Of a stretch of 64,000 nt of DNA, positions 42,410 through 51,539 are shown piece by piece (position 1 is the stretch's first letter; every line of letters begins with the position of its first letter). A model generated the notes under the pieces. That model was not told the origin of the DNA. It saw only the letters and a list, made by a program, of their open reading frames with translations, and did no database searches. A program made the position numbers and the translations under genes. Source of the DNA: Accumulibacter sp003538495 (lineage in GTDB: Bacteria > Pseudomonadota > Gammaproteobacteria > Burkholderiales > Rhodocyclaceae); contig NZ_JAPUVQ010000050.1 of the NCBI RefSeq assembly GCF_029255145.1, forward strand, positions 25,271 to 89,270. Direction: 5' to 3'.

Positions 42410-44857
42410 ATGATCGATGCCAAAGTCCTGCTCGCTGATCTGACCCGCCTGCTCAAGCGGCTGGAAGACGACCTGCGCGAACGCGTGCTCAGCCCGTCCA
42501 GCGAGGTACCGGAGCTGCGCACCCGGCTTCAGGCAGAGTGGCAGGCGGCGCGCGATGCCGGGCAAACGGCCGAGACCTTCGAATCCTGGGCCGAGCAGGT
42601 CATCACCCAGGCCGGCGTGCACTGGCTGTTGAGCGGCGTCTTCCTGCGCTTCATCGAAGACAACGGGCTGGTGGAACGGCCGTGGATCAGCGGCACGCCG
42701 CAATCAGGCCGGCTGGCCCTGGCACGCGACCGGCATGACGCGTACTTCCGTGAACATCCGCACCAGAACGATCGCGACTACCTGATGGGCTGCTTCCAGG
42801 AGGCCGGTGCCTTGCCGGGCCTGCACACCTTCTTCGACGGCGCCCACAACCCGGTCTTTCGCCTCGGCATCAGCGGCGATGCGGCGATGGCGGTGATGCA
42901 GTTCTGGCAGGAGGTCGCCGCCGATTCCGGGGCGCTGATTCGCGACTTCACCGACCCGACCTGGAACACGCGCTTCCTCGGCGATCTGTACCAGGACCTG
43001 AGCGAAGCCACGCGCAAGCGCTATGCGCTGCTGCAGACGCCCGAGTTCGTCGAGGAGTTCATCCTCGACCGGACGCTGACCCCGGCGATCAACGAGTTTG
43101 GCTATCGCGAAGTGCGGACGATCGATCCCACCTGCGGATCGGGGCACTTCCTGCTCGGCGGCTTCCATCGCCTGATCGACGAGTGGTCGAGCAACGAGCC
43201 GGGGCGCAACCGGCGCGACATCGCTCAGAAAGCGCTGGACGCGGTCGCTGGCGTTGACCTGAATCCGTTCGCGGTCGCCATCGCGCGTTTCCGCCTGTTG
43301 TTGGCGGCATTGCGGGCCAGCGACGTGCGCCGAATGGCCGAGGCGCCGGATTTCAGGATTCATGTCGCCATTGGCGACAGCCTGCTGCACGGCAAGCGCT
43401 TTGGACTGACTGCCACCGACGACATGTTCCAGGAAGCCGACCATTTTGCCGATACAGGCTTGGCGCATGCCTACGCCAGCGAAGACCTGGCTGAGGTGCA
43501 GGCGATTCTGGGTCGGCAGTACCACGCCGTGGTGGGCAACCCGCCCTATATCGTTGTCAAGGACGCTGCGCTCAATGCGGCCTATCGCAAGTACTACGCC
43601 AGTTGCCATCGGCAGTATTCGCTCGGCGCGCCGTTCACCGAGCGCTTCTTCGATCTGGCTGTCACTGGGCGCGATGCGCAGCCTGCCGGTTTCGTCGGGC
43701 TGATCACCGCCAACTCGTTCATGAAGCGCGAGTTCGGCAGCAAGCTGATCGAGCAGGTGCTGCCGCGACTGGATCTCACGCATGTGGTTGATACGTCTGG
43801 CGCCTACATACCGGGCTACGGCACGCCCACTGTCATCCTTTTTGGCCGCCATCGGCCACCCATCGGCGATGGCGTGCGCACGGTGATGGGCATCAAGGGC
43901 GAGCCCAGCACGCCGGAAACTCCGGCACATGGGATGGTGTGGTCGGCGATCGTGGGGCAGATCGACCGCACGGGTTCCGAGAGCGAGTTCGTTAGCGTGG
44001 CTGACACGGCGCGGGCGACGTTTGCAAAGCACCCGTGGAGCATCGGTGGCGGTGGGGCCGCTGAACTGCGCGAGCAACTCGAAGAGCCAGCAGGTGGAAG
44101 GCTTCGGGACCTTGGCGCCGATCTCGGATTCGGAGTGGTCACGCGAGAAGACGACGCTTACCTGCTCGGCGAAGCAGCGCTGCTGCGCTTAGGAATCGAC
44201 CCGACCCACACGAAACCCGCCGTCGATGGCGAGTGCGTTCGCGATTGGTCTATTGACTCTCCGACTGTTGCGCTCTGGCCCTATGGCGCGCCTGGGCTCG
44301 ATGCCACTGCCTCTTATGCAACCCAAAGCGCTCTCTGGGCCTACAAGACTGGGCTCTCGGGTCGCGTGGCATATGGGAAATCGCAGCTCGAGCGCGGCCT
44401 TGAGTGGTTCGAGTATTCGATGTTCTTCAAGAGCCGGTTTACTACACCGCTCACAATCACCTTCGCCGAAATCGCTACCCACAACCACTTCGTCCTCGAT
44501 CGCGGCGGCAAGGTCTTCAAGCAGACGGCACCGGTGATCAAACTGCCCGCCGGGGCCGGCGAGGACGAGCACCTGGGCCTGCTCGGACTGCTCAACTCGT
44601 CGGTGGCGTGTTTCTGGCTGCAGCAGGTTTGTCACAACAAGGGCGGACCCGGTGGTGGATGCAGCAAGGATGAGAAGTGGCATGATTTCTACGCATTCAA
44701 TTCAACCAAGGTCGCAGAGTTCCCACTAACCGACAAGCGCCCGCTGGACATCGCCCAAACGCTCGACCGACTCGCCCACGAACTGGCAGCCATCAGCCCG
44801 GCGGCCTTGCTCGATACCTCGCGCGTAGCCGAAGGAGACCACGATGCAAGTCCATAA
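42410..44857 (+). CDS. pglX: PglX-type adenine-specific DNA methyltransferase, N-terminal part of a split gene
   Basis: 815 residues. The N6-adenine methyltransferase motifs are clear: SAM-binding DPTCGSGHFLLGGFHRL (~238-255) and catalytic VVGNPPYIVVK (~373-383). The C-terminal target-recognition half contains AYKTGLSGRVAYGKSQLERG and CHNKGGPGGGCSKDEKWHDF, as in PglX of BREX type 2. The chain ends in a helical segment (LDIAQTLDRLAHELAAISPA), whereas full-length PglX (~1200 residues) continues into the region now encoded by the gene at 45196. PglX methylates host DNA at a specific site. The stop overlaps the next gene by 14 bp. If the two parts associate, activity could be kept. Confidence 0.88.
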   Translation: MIDAKVLLADLTRLLKRLEDDLRERVLSPSSEVPELRTRLQAEWQAARDAGQTAETFESWAEQVITQAGVHWLLSGVFLRFIEDNGLVERPWISGTPQSGRLALARDRHDAYFREHPHQNDRDYLMGCFQEAGALPGLHTFFDGAHNPVFRLGISGDAAMAVMQFWQEVAADSGALIRDFTDPTWNTRFLGDLYQDLSEATRKRYALLQTPEFVEEFILDRTLTPAINEFGYREVRTIDPTCGSGHFLLGGFHRLIDEWSSNEPGRNRRDIAQKALDAVAGVDLNPFAVAIARFRLLLAALRASDVRRMAEAPDFRIHVAIGDSLLHGKRFGLTATDDMFQEADHFADTGLAHAYASEDLAEVQAILGRQYHAVVGNPPYIVVKDAALNAAYRKYYASCHRQYSLGAPFTERFFDLAVTGRDAQPAGFVGLITANSFMKREFGSKLIEQVLPRLDLTHVVDTSGAYIPGYGTPTVILFGRHRPPIGDGVRTVMGIKGEPSTPETPAHGMVWSAIVGQIDRTGSESEFVSVADTARATFAKHPWSIGGGGAAELREQLEEPAGGRLRDLGADLGFGVVTREDDAYLLGEAALLRLGIDPTHTKPAVDGECVRDWSIDSPTVALWPYGAPGLDATASYATQSALWAYKTGLSGRVAYGKSQLERGLEWFEYSMFFKSRFTTPLTITFAEIATHNHFVLDRGGKVFKQTAPVIKLPAGAGEDEHLGLLGLLNSSVACFWLQQVCHNKGGPGGGCSKDEKWHDFYAFNSTKVAEFPLTDKRPLDIAQTLDRLAHELAAISPAALLDTSRVAEGDHDASP

Positions 44858-45191
44858 AACCACTGCCCGCATTCAAGCCTCTGGCGAACTCACCATCACA
44901 CACCTGCCTTTTGCGCCGGGGACTCTGGTCGAAGTCTTGGTCGTGCGCAGCGAACGCAGCGCTGCCGAGCGCGAGCAGGAATGGGCGCGCTTGATGCAAG
45001 CGGTGCACGCGCTGCCGCACGCGCAGACGATCAGGGAAGAAGACATCGCCGTTGAAATCCACCGTCAGACGGCAATTCGTCAGGCGCTGACCGCTGTCGC
45101 GCAAGCGGGAACTTTCGCCGCCGTCGATGATGCGTGTGCCTGGCAGCGCGAGTTGCGCGTCGACCGGGCGCAGCCGGGGCGCGAGGACTGA
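44844..45191 (+). CDS. Small AbrB/VapB-antitoxin-like protein inserted within pglX
   Basis: 115 residues. AAGGAG lies before the ATG. The N-terminus QVHKTTARIQASGELTITHL with PFAPGTLVEVLVV resembles the swapped-hairpin start of antitoxins that pair with PIN or RelE toxins, and the C-terminus (ACAWQRELRVDRAQPGRED) resembles the DPVAWQREIRxDRPLPGR tail of such antitoxins. No toxin gene follows; the next ORF is the C-terminal part of PglX. It starts in the last codons of the pglX N-part and the C-part starts 4 bp after its stop, so it sits exactly in the split. It could bind DNA or pair the PglX halves. Function not established. Confidence 0.6.
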   Translation: MQVHKTTARIQASGELTITHLPFAPGTLVEVLVVRSERSAAEREQEWARLMQAVHALPHAQTIREEDIAVEIHRQTAIRQALTAVAQAGTFAAVDDACAWQRELRVDRAQPGRED

Positions 45192-45195
45192 AACC

Positions 45196-46392
45196 ATGAC
45201 CCTCCCCACCCGCCAAAGCCTTGACGCTGCCCGCACCCAGTCCGCCCGCCTTCGCCGCCAGATGATCGCTGCCCAGGAAGAACTCGACTGGCGCTGCTAC
45301 CGCCTCTACGGTCTGCTGCCCGCCGGCAGCAAGGAATCCGATTTTGAGCACTCTGCGCCACCCGAAGTGGCGCTCGGCGAGCGTCCCTTCGAGATCGTGA
45401 TGGCTCGCCGTATCCTTGAAGGCGCTCTACAGACCAAGTGGTTTGAGTGGCTGGGCATAAAGCCCAAGACGGACATCCCTCCGCACTGGCCAGCGGACTA
45501 TCAGGCATTGGTTCAGCGTCGGATTTCGCTGATCGAGACAGACCGCAGCATCGGTCTGATCGAAGCGCCCAGTTGCAAGCGCCGCTGGGAATCTACCCCG
45601 TGGGAGTCTCTTGAGCAGGCGGCGCTGCGCGACTGGCTGCTGGCCCGGATCGAGTCGCCGCGCTACTGGACGAGCAGCGCCGGGCAGCCGCCGCAGATGA
45701 CCAGCACCAGCCGCCTCGCCGACGCGCTGCAGCGCGACTCCGACTTCATGCAGATTGCCGGGTTGTACGCGGGTCACGCCGACTTCCACACCGCCCAACT
45801 CGTTGCCGAACTGGTGGCGTCGGAAGCGGTTCCCTTCCTGCCGGTGCTGCGCTACGCCGACACCGGCCTGCGCAAACGTGCCCAGTGGGAAGACACCTGG
45901 GCTTTGCAGCGGCGCGAGGATGTCGGCGAAGCAGTCGGCAAGATCCCGGTGCCGCCCAAGTACCAGAGCAAGGACTTCCTGAAGACCGATTACTGGCGCC
46001 TGCGCGGCGGCCTGGACGTGCCCAAGGAGCGCTGGATCAGCTACCCCGGCTGCGAACGCGGCGCCGACGGCAGCCTGGTCATCGCCTGGGCCGGCTGGGA
46101 CCATCTGCAGCAGGCCACGGCCCTGGCCACCTACTTCATCGACATGAAGGAACGCGAAGGCTGGAGCCGCGAACGGCTACAACCCTTGCTCGCCGGCCTG
46201 CTCGAACTGCTGCCCTGGCTGAAGCAATGGCACAACGACATGAACCCCGATTTCGGCGCACGCATGGGCGACTACTACGAGAGTTTCGTGACCGACGAAG
46301 TGCGAGCACTGCAATTCACGCTCGATGACCTGCGTGCCTGGAAACCGGCGGTTACGGCGGCCAGGCGCGGGCGCAAGAGATCTGCAGCATGA
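45196..46392 (+). CDS. C-terminal part of split PglX (BREX-2 specific region)
   Basis: 398 residues; no membrane segment. It opens MTLPTRQSLDAARTQSARLR with RRQMIAAQEELDWRCYRLYG, which reads like the continuation of PglX after the end of the 42410 gene (in full-length PglX this helical QEELDW segment follows the target-recognition half). Other landmarks: FEIVMARRILEGALQTKWFE, WISYPGCERGADGSLVIAWA, NDMNPDFGARMGDYYESFV. The rest is helical, with many Trp residues. It lacks methyltransferase motifs of its own. I infer a subunit that completes PglX; the alternative is an independent BREX-2 accessory gene. It is followed by a 214-bp stretch before fic. Confidence 0.75.
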   Translation: MTLPTRQSLDAARTQSARLRRQMIAAQEELDWRCYRLYGLLPAGSKESDFEHSAPPEVALGERPFEIVMARRILEGALQTKWFEWLGIKPKTDIPPHWPADYQALVQRRISLIETDRSIGLIEAPSCKRRWESTPWESLEQAALRDWLLARIESPRYWTSSAGQPPQMTSTSRLADALQRDSDFMQIAGLYAGHADFHTAQLVAELVASEAVPFLPVLRYADTGLRKRAQWEDTWALQRREDVGEAVGKIPVPPKYQSKDFLKTDYWRLRGGLDVPKERWISYPGCERGADGSLVIAWAGWDHLQQATALATYFIDMKEREGWSRERLQPLLAGLLELLPWLKQWHNDMNPDFGARMGDYYESFVTDEVRALQFTLDDLRAWKPAVTAARRGRKRSAA

Positions 46393-46595
46393 CGCAATCG
46401 CCAGCAACGGTCCCGATGACCTACACGCACCTCTGCGCATGGTGCGTCATCGCTGGCATTGGCATGCCACGTGGCCTGGATACGGTGACTCTGGCGTCGG
46501 GTGAAGCCTGGTCGTATTCCCTGATCAGAGACATTGACAAGGCATTCGCAGTCAGCGACCGCGGCGCGGCGTCTGCGCCGGCCAGCGCAACGTAA
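46389..46595 (+). CDS. Doubtful small ORF between the PglX C-part and fic
   Basis: 68 codons, beginning in the ATGA overlap with the previous stop and ending at a TAA within the fic RBS. The translation (TYTHLCAWCVIAGIGMPRGL and onward) has one Cys-Cys-containing hydrophobic stretch and no recognisable fold. Start overlap and stop position fit an operon gene, but composition is unremarkable. It could equally be spacer; 46393-46606 has no other candidate. Confidence 0.25.
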   Translation: MTQSPATVPMTYTHLCAWCVIAGIGMPRGLDTVTLASGEAWSYSLIRDIDKAFAVSDRGAASAPASAT

Positions 46596-46606
46596 GGAGG
46601 GCCGAC

Positions 46607-47728
46607 ATGTTCGACCGCAACAGGCCCTTCAACGACCTGCCCCCCCTGCCGCCGGCGGCAGAGGTGGAGACCGCCGCCGTTCTCAAGAAGGCGATCACGG
46701 CCAGCCGTGCCCTGGCCGAGTTGAAGGGCATGGCCGAGCGCATGCCGAACCAGGCGATGTTGATCGACAGCCTGGTGCTGCAGGAAGCGCGCGCGTCGTC
46801 GGAGATCGAGAACATCCTGACGACGAACGACGAGCTGTTCAAGGCGGCGTCGGACGAAGCCCTGCCGGCCAGCGCCGAAGCCAGGGAGGTGCTGCGCTAC
46901 CGGCAGGCGCTGAACTACGGCTTCCGGCAGATCAGGGAACGGCCGCTGGCCACGGGCCTGTTCATCGAAATCGCGCAGCTCATCAAGCAGACCGACGTCA
47001 GCGTGCGTCGTACGCCCGGCACACGCATCACCAACGGCCGGGGTGAGACGATCTACACGCCGCCCGAAGGCGAAGCGGTCATCCGCGACAAGCTGCGTCA
47101 CCTTGAGAACTTCATGCACGCCGAGGATGGGCCGGGAAGCGGGCCGGGAGGCGGGCCGGGAAGGGGGCCGGGAAGCGGGCTGGACGTGCTGGTGAAGATG
47201 GCGCTGGTGCACTACCAGTTCGAGGCCATCCACCCCTTCCCCGATGGCAACGGGCGCAGCGGGCGAATCGTGAACATCCTGTACCTGGTGGACCGGGGGC
47301 TGCTCAACCTGCCGGTGCTCTACCTGTCGCGCCACATCATCGACCACAAGCCGGCCTACTACGAAGGCCTGCGGCGGGTCACCGAGGAAGGCGCCTGGGG
47401 CGACTGGGTGCTATACATGCTGGACGCGGTGGAGCAGACCTCGCTGCGCACGCGCCAGCAGATCACCGACATCATGGCGCTGATGGAAGCGGTGCGCGAA
47501 CGCGTGCAACGCGAGGCGCCCGGCGTCTACAGCAAGGACCTGATCGAGCAGATCTTCCGGCAGCCCTACTGCAAGATCCAGTTCCTCGAACGTGCCGGCA
47601 TTGGCACGCGGCAGACCTGTGCCAAGTACCTGCGCGAACTGGAGCGCCTGGGCGTGCTGCACGGCGAGAAGATCGGCCGTGAGGTGTATTTCATCAACCA
47701 GGCGCTGTTCGCGCTGCTGACGCGATGA
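46607..47728 (+). CDS. Fic-domain protein (AMPylator-type) with inhibitory helix
   Basis: 373 residues; AAGGAGG precedes the ATG. Order: an N-terminal inhibitory-helix motif (ASSEIEN, ~residues 63-69, fitting [S/T]xxxE[G/N] of class II Fic proteins), the Fic core with catalytic HPFPDGNGRSGR (His at ~209), and a C-terminal winged helix (~310-373, CKIQFLERAGIGTRQTCAKY). Fic enzymes transfer AMP (or another nucleotide part) to Ser, Thr or Tyr of a target and are silenced by the inhibitory Glu. A Gly/Pro-rich loop from a 12-bp repeat sits just before the Fic core. It lies between pglX and pglY, not a core BREX position; its target could be a BREX component (inference). Confidence 0.92.
   Translation: MFDRNRPFNDLPPLPPAAEVETAAVLKKAITASRALAELKGMAERMPNQAMLIDSLVLQEARASSEIENILTTNDELFKAASDEALPASAEAREVLRYRQALNYGFRQIRERPLATGLFIEIAQLIKQTDVSVRRTPGTRITNGRGETIYTPPEGEAVIRDKLRHLENFMHAEDGPGSGPGGGPGRGPGSGLDVLVKMALVHYQFEAIHPFPDGNGRSGRIVNILYLVDRGLLNLPVLYLSRHIIDHKPAYYEGLRRVTEEGAWGDWVLYMLDAVEQTSLRTRQQITDIMALMEAVRERVQREAPGVYSKDLIEQIFRQPYCKIQFLERAGIGTRQTCAKYLRELERLGVLHGEKIGREVYFINQALFALLTR
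47129..47176. repeat. 12-bp minisatellite inside fic (four units)
   Basis: Four 12-bp units, GGGCCGGGAAGC and single-base variants, at 47129, 47141, 47153 and 47165. They encode GPGS/GPGG/GPGR/GPGS in frame, so copy-number change alters the loop length without frameshift. Confidence 0.85.
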
Positions 47729-47755
47729 GCAAATCGGCCGACCGCACGACACGAT

Positions 47756-47815
47756 CTGTTAAAAACATGATCGTATTTTTAACAGGTTGTCGCCACATGT
47801 TCGTTTGGACAACAT
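47756..47815 (+). promoter_or_regulatory. Perfect 10-bp inverted repeat and second palindromes before pglY
   Basis: CTGTTAAAAA (47756-47765) and TTTTTAACAG (47776-47785) with 10 bp between. It is followed by GTTGTC ... GACAAC and two ACATGT hexamers around 47787-47817. The AT-rich palindrome stands out in GC-rich surroundings. The pglY ATG is at 47856 after AAGGAAG. It may be an operator of an internal promoter, possibly bound by the winged helix of the Fic protein or by the XRE regulator, or a terminator for fic. The palindromes are seen; the role is inference. Confidence 0.6.
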
Positions 47816-47855
47816 GTCGGCCCCAAGGGGCGGGCCGCCGGAAAGGAAGCATTCG

Positions 47856-50800
47856 ATGCCGCTGCTGAAAGACCTGATCGCCATCCCGGAGCGCGTGCAC
47901 CAGGGCGACTTCGTCCTCAATCTGGCCGACGGCGTGGCGCATGCCGAGGCGACGCTGAGCGACTACGTGGTGACGCCGCAGCTCAACGCCTCCTTCAACG
48001 ATGCGCTGAACTTCATCAAGCAGTCGGTCCAGGGCGGCACCAGCAAGGCCGCGTACCTGCACGGCAGTTTCGGCTCGGGCAAGAGCCACTTCATGGCGGT
48101 GCTCAACCTGCTGCTCGACAACAACGTGTCGGCGCGCTCGATGCCCGAGCTGGCCGACGTCGTCGCTCAGCACAACGGCTGGACGCAGGAGCGCAGGTTC
48201 CTGCTCGTCCCATATCACATGATCGGTGCGCGCAGCATGGAGTCGGCGATCCTCGGCGGCTACGCCGAGTTCGTGCGCAAGCGCCATCCGGAGGCGCCGA
48301 TCCCGGGCTTCTACCTGTCGGAGCGCCTTTTTGAAGACGCGGTGCGCATGCGCGATCGCCTCGGCGACGAGGCTTTCTTCCGGGATCTGAACGCGGGGTC
48401 CGATGCCGACGACAACGGCGGCGGCGCTGACAGCGGCTGGGGTGAGCTGAGCGGCGGCTGGGATGCGACGAGCTTCGAAGCCGCGATGCTCGAGCCGCCG
48501 AGCGGGGACGACCGCGTGCGCCTGGTCGGCGACCTGATCAGCCGCTACTTCACGGCCATCGCCGATGTCGCCGAGAGCCGCGGCGAGGCCTTCGTGCCGC
48601 TCGACGACGGCCTGAGCATCATCAGCCGCCACGCTCACGCGCTCGGCTACGACGCGGTGATCCTGTTCCTCGACGAGCTGATCCTGTGGCTGGCCAGCCG
48701 GGCGGCCGATGTCAGCTTCGTCAGCAGCGAGGGCACCAAGCTCGTCAAGCTGGTCGAGGCCGGCAACGCTGACCGGCCGATTCCGCTGGTCAGCTTCGTC
48801 GCCCGGCAACGCGACCTGCGCGAACTGGTCGGCGAAAACCTCGCCGGCTCGCTGCAATTGCAGTTCAGCGACGTGCTGCGCCACTGGGAAGCGCGCTTCC
48901 ACCGCATCACGCTCGAAGACCGCAACCTGCCGGCGATCGCCGAGAAGCGCGTGCTCCGGCCGTTGTCCGAAGCGGCCCGGCAGACTCTTGGCAACGCCTT
49001 CGATGAATTCCAGAAGGTCAGGCCCGAGGTCTGGAACACGCTGCTGACCGAGACCGCGGACAAGGAGATGTTCCGCAAGGTCTATCCGTTCAGCCCGGCA
49101 CTGGTGCAGACCCTGATTGCCGTATCGGCGGCCTTGCAGCGCGAGCGCACGGCCTTGAAGCTGATGCTGCAACTGCTGGTCGATCGGCGCGACGACCTGG
49201 AACTGGGCCAGATCATCCCGGTCGGCGACCTCTTCGACGTGATCGCCGATGGCGACGAACCGTTTTCGGAAGCGATGCGCATCCACTTCGACAACGCCAA
49301 GCGGCTGTATCGGCGGAAGCTGCTGCCGCATCTGGAACGCCAGCACGGCGTGACCTGGGAAAACATCCGCATCGGCGACGCCGACCCGGCCAGGGCGCGA
49401 GCGCTGCGCAACGATGCGCGGCTGATCAAGACGCTGCTGCTGAGCGCGCTGGTGCCGGAAGTCGATTCCTTGAAGGCCCTGACGGCGCAACGCCTGGCCG
49501 CGCTGAACCACGGCACGATCCGCTCGCCGATCCCCGGCCGCGAAACCCAGGACGTGCTGCGCAAGTGCAAGGAGTGGGCGGCCGACATCGGCGAGATCAA
49601 GGTCACCGACGATACCAACTCGCTGATCTCGATCCAGGTCACCGGCGTCGACATCGAGCCCATCGTGCGCGGGCCGGCTGCCTCCAGCGACAACCCGGGC
49701 AACCGCCGGCGGCGCGTGAAAGAGATGCTGTTCGAGCAACTCGGCGTGACCGACACCAACGACCTCTTCGCCACCTACACGGTGCTGTGGCGCGGGACCC
49801 GGCGCGAGGTCGAGGTGCTGTTCGAGAACGTCCGCGAGATGTCGGACGAGAAGCTGCGCGGGCGCGCGGGCACCTGGAGCGTGGTCATCGACTTCCCGTT
49901 CGACGACCCGCAGTTCACCCCGGCCGACGATCTGGTCCGTTTGGCCGACTATCGCGGCGACGATACGCAGACCCTGGTGTGGCTGCCGTCGTTCTTCAGC
50001 GCCAGGGCGCAGCATGATCTGGGCCGGCTGGTGGTGCTGGACTACATCCTCACCGGGGAGCGCTTCAACGAGCTGGCCGCCCACCTGGCGCTGGTCGATC
50101 GCGGGCCGGCGCAGGCGCTGCTGCGCAACCAGCGCGACCAGTTGCAGCAGCGGGTTCGGCAATACCTGGAGGTGGCCTACGGCATCGCCGGCGACTCGCG
50201 CGACGCGGTGGTGAACCCGATGGCGCCCGAAGACCAGTTCCGCTCGCTGGACCGGACGCTGACGCCGCTGCCGCCGGTCGGGGCGAACCTGAAATCGGCG
50301 TTCGAGGCGCTGCTCGACCAGCTCTTCAGGCACCAATACCCGGCGCATCCGGTCTTCGATGCCGAGGTGAGGCCAGCGGTGGTGAAAAAAGTGTGGCCGG
50401 AACTGGAGCGGGCGATCGGCAGCGCCGACGGACGCGCGCCGGTCGGCGATCGCGTGCTGCGGCAACTGATCCGCTCGATCGCCGACCCGGTGCATTTGGG
50501 CAAGACGGGCGAGAGCCATTTTGTGCTGCTTGACCATTGGCGCTCGCACTTTCTCCGCGAGCAGGCCAAAGCGGGCGCCGCGATCACCGTCGCCGATCTG
50601 CGCAAGTGGATCGACCAGCCGCTGGCGATGGGGCTGCCGGCCGAGGTGCAGAACCTGATCATCCTGGCCTTCGCCGGGCATACGAATCGCCGTTTCGTGC
50701 GCGGCCATGTCCCCTACCTGGCGAGCATCGACCAGATGCCGGACGAACTGGAGCTGCGCGAGCAGATCCTGCCCGAACCCGGCGACTGGGAGGCCGCCTG

Positions 50801-51539
50801 CAAGCGTGCCGCCGCGCTGTTCGGTCTGACGATCCCGACATCGCGCCATGCGGGTAACGTCGCCAGGCTGGTCGAGGAAGTTCAGGCCAGGGCGCGTGAG
50901 GCCCGCGAGCCGATCAGCAGCCTGGTCAGGACGCTGAACGAGAAGTCGGCCTTGTTCCCGGCGGCGAGCGACAACCGTCGCCTGCAGACGGCACGTTCGG
51001 CGCTGGCCTTGCTCGCCGGGCTGCTGAGTGCCGAAAGCGCGGCGGTGGTCACGACCCTTGCCGGGGCAACGATAGAAACCTCCGAGGTCGCCATGCGCCA
51101 GACCCTGGCCAGGGCACGTGAACTGGATGAAGCGGTTCGCACCGCAGCGTGGGACATCTTCGAGGCGATGAAGGCGCTGAACGACGAGCGGCAAACCGCC
51201 GCGCGGGCGATCGTCGCCAGGGTGTGCGAGACACTGGCCGCCGACGAGCATGCGATCGGCTTGAAGGCGGCGCTCGACGACCAGCGCGGCAGGGCCGTGC
51301 GCTTGCTGACCGTGGCACCGCCGCCAGCGCCTCCCGGTCCGGTGTCGCCGCCGCTGCCGCCGGAAAAACCTGCGCCGGCACCCAGGCCACGGGTAATCGT
51401 GCAGGAATCCGCCGCGGCTGACCTTGACCGCACGCAGGCGCTGGCGCTGCTCGACGATCTGCACGCCAAACTCGACAAGGACACGGACCTGCGGCTGTCG
51501 ATCTCGTGGCGGCTCGAAAGGCCGGGGAGCAGCAAGTGA
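47856..51539 (+). CDS. pglY: PglY, large P-loop ATPase of BREX type 2
   Basis: 1227 residues from ATG 47856. Walker A is AYLHGSFGSGKSHFMAVLN (~67-85). The DAVILFLDELILWLASRAAD stretch (~265) is a Walker-B-like hhhhDE. The N-terminal ~600 residues follow the BrxC/PglY plan; the second half is helical and ends in a Pro-rich linker (PPAPPGPVSPPLPPEKPAPA at ~1155) before a short C-terminal helix. PglY belongs to the same broad family as BrxC and is needed in the Streptomyces Pgl system together with PglZ. The stop overlaps the pglZ start (GTGA), so they are coupled. The operator-like palindrome upstream suggests an internal promoter. Confidence 0.88.
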   Translation: MPLLKDLIAIPERVHQGDFVLNLADGVAHAEATLSDYVVTPQLNASFNDALNFIKQSVQGGTSKAAYLHGSFGSGKSHFMAVLNLLLDNNVSARSMPELADVVAQHNGWTQERRFLLVPYHMIGARSMESAILGGYAEFVRKRHPEAPIPGFYLSERLFEDAVRMRDRLGDEAFFRDLNAGSDADDNGGGADSGWGELSGGWDATSFEAAMLEPPSGDDRVRLVGDLISRYFTAIADVAESRGEAFVPLDDGLSIISRHAHALGYDAVILFLDELILWLASRAADVSFVSSEGTKLVKLVEAGNADRPIPLVSFVARQRDLRELVGENLAGSLQLQFSDVLRHWEARFHRITLEDRNLPAIAEKRVLRPLSEAARQTLGNAFDEFQKVRPEVWNTLLTETADKEMFRKVYPFSPALVQTLIAVSAALQRERTALKLMLQLLVDRRDDLELGQIIPVGDLFDVIADGDEPFSEAMRIHFDNAKRLYRRKLLPHLERQHGVTWENIRIGDADPARARALRNDARLIKTLLLSALVPEVDSLKALTAQRLAALNHGTIRSPIPGRETQDVLRKCKEWAADIGEIKVTDDTNSLISIQVTGVDIEPIVRGPAASSDNPGNRRRRVKEMLFEQLGVTDTNDLFATYTVLWRGTRREVEVLFENVREMSDEKLRGRAGTWSVVIDFPFDDPQFTPADDLVRLADYRGDDTQTLVWLPSFFSARAQHDLGRLVVLDYILTGERFNELAAHLALVDRGPAQALLRNQRDQLQQRVRQYLEVAYGIAGDSRDAVVNPMAPEDQFRSLDRTLTPLPPVGANLKSAFEALLDQLFRHQYPAHPVFDAEVRPAVVKKVWPELERAIGSADGRAPVGDRVLRQLIRSIADPVHLGKTGESHFVLLDHWRSHFLREQAKAGAAITVADLRKWIDQPLAMGLPAEVQNLIILAFAGHTNRRFVRGHVPYLASIDQMPDELELREQILPEPGDWEAACKRAAALFGLTIPTSRHAGNVARLVEEVQARAREAREPISSLVRTLNEKSALFPAASDNRRLQTARSALALLAGLLSAESAAVVTTLAGATIETSEVAMRQTLARARELDEAVRTAAWDIFEAMKALNDERQTAARAIVARVCETLAADEHAIGLKAALDDQRGRAVRLLTVAPPPAPPGPVSPPLPPEKPAPAPRPRVIVQESAAADLDRTQALALLDDLHAKLDKDTDLRLSISWRLERPGSSK

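Noticed and set aside
44844..45191. A toxin partner for the antitoxin-like ORF
   Set aside because: The next gene is the 398-residue PglX-like part, and no PIN, RelE or HipA-type protein is near. The Fic gene is over 1.4 kb away and separated by another gene, so pairing was not claimed.
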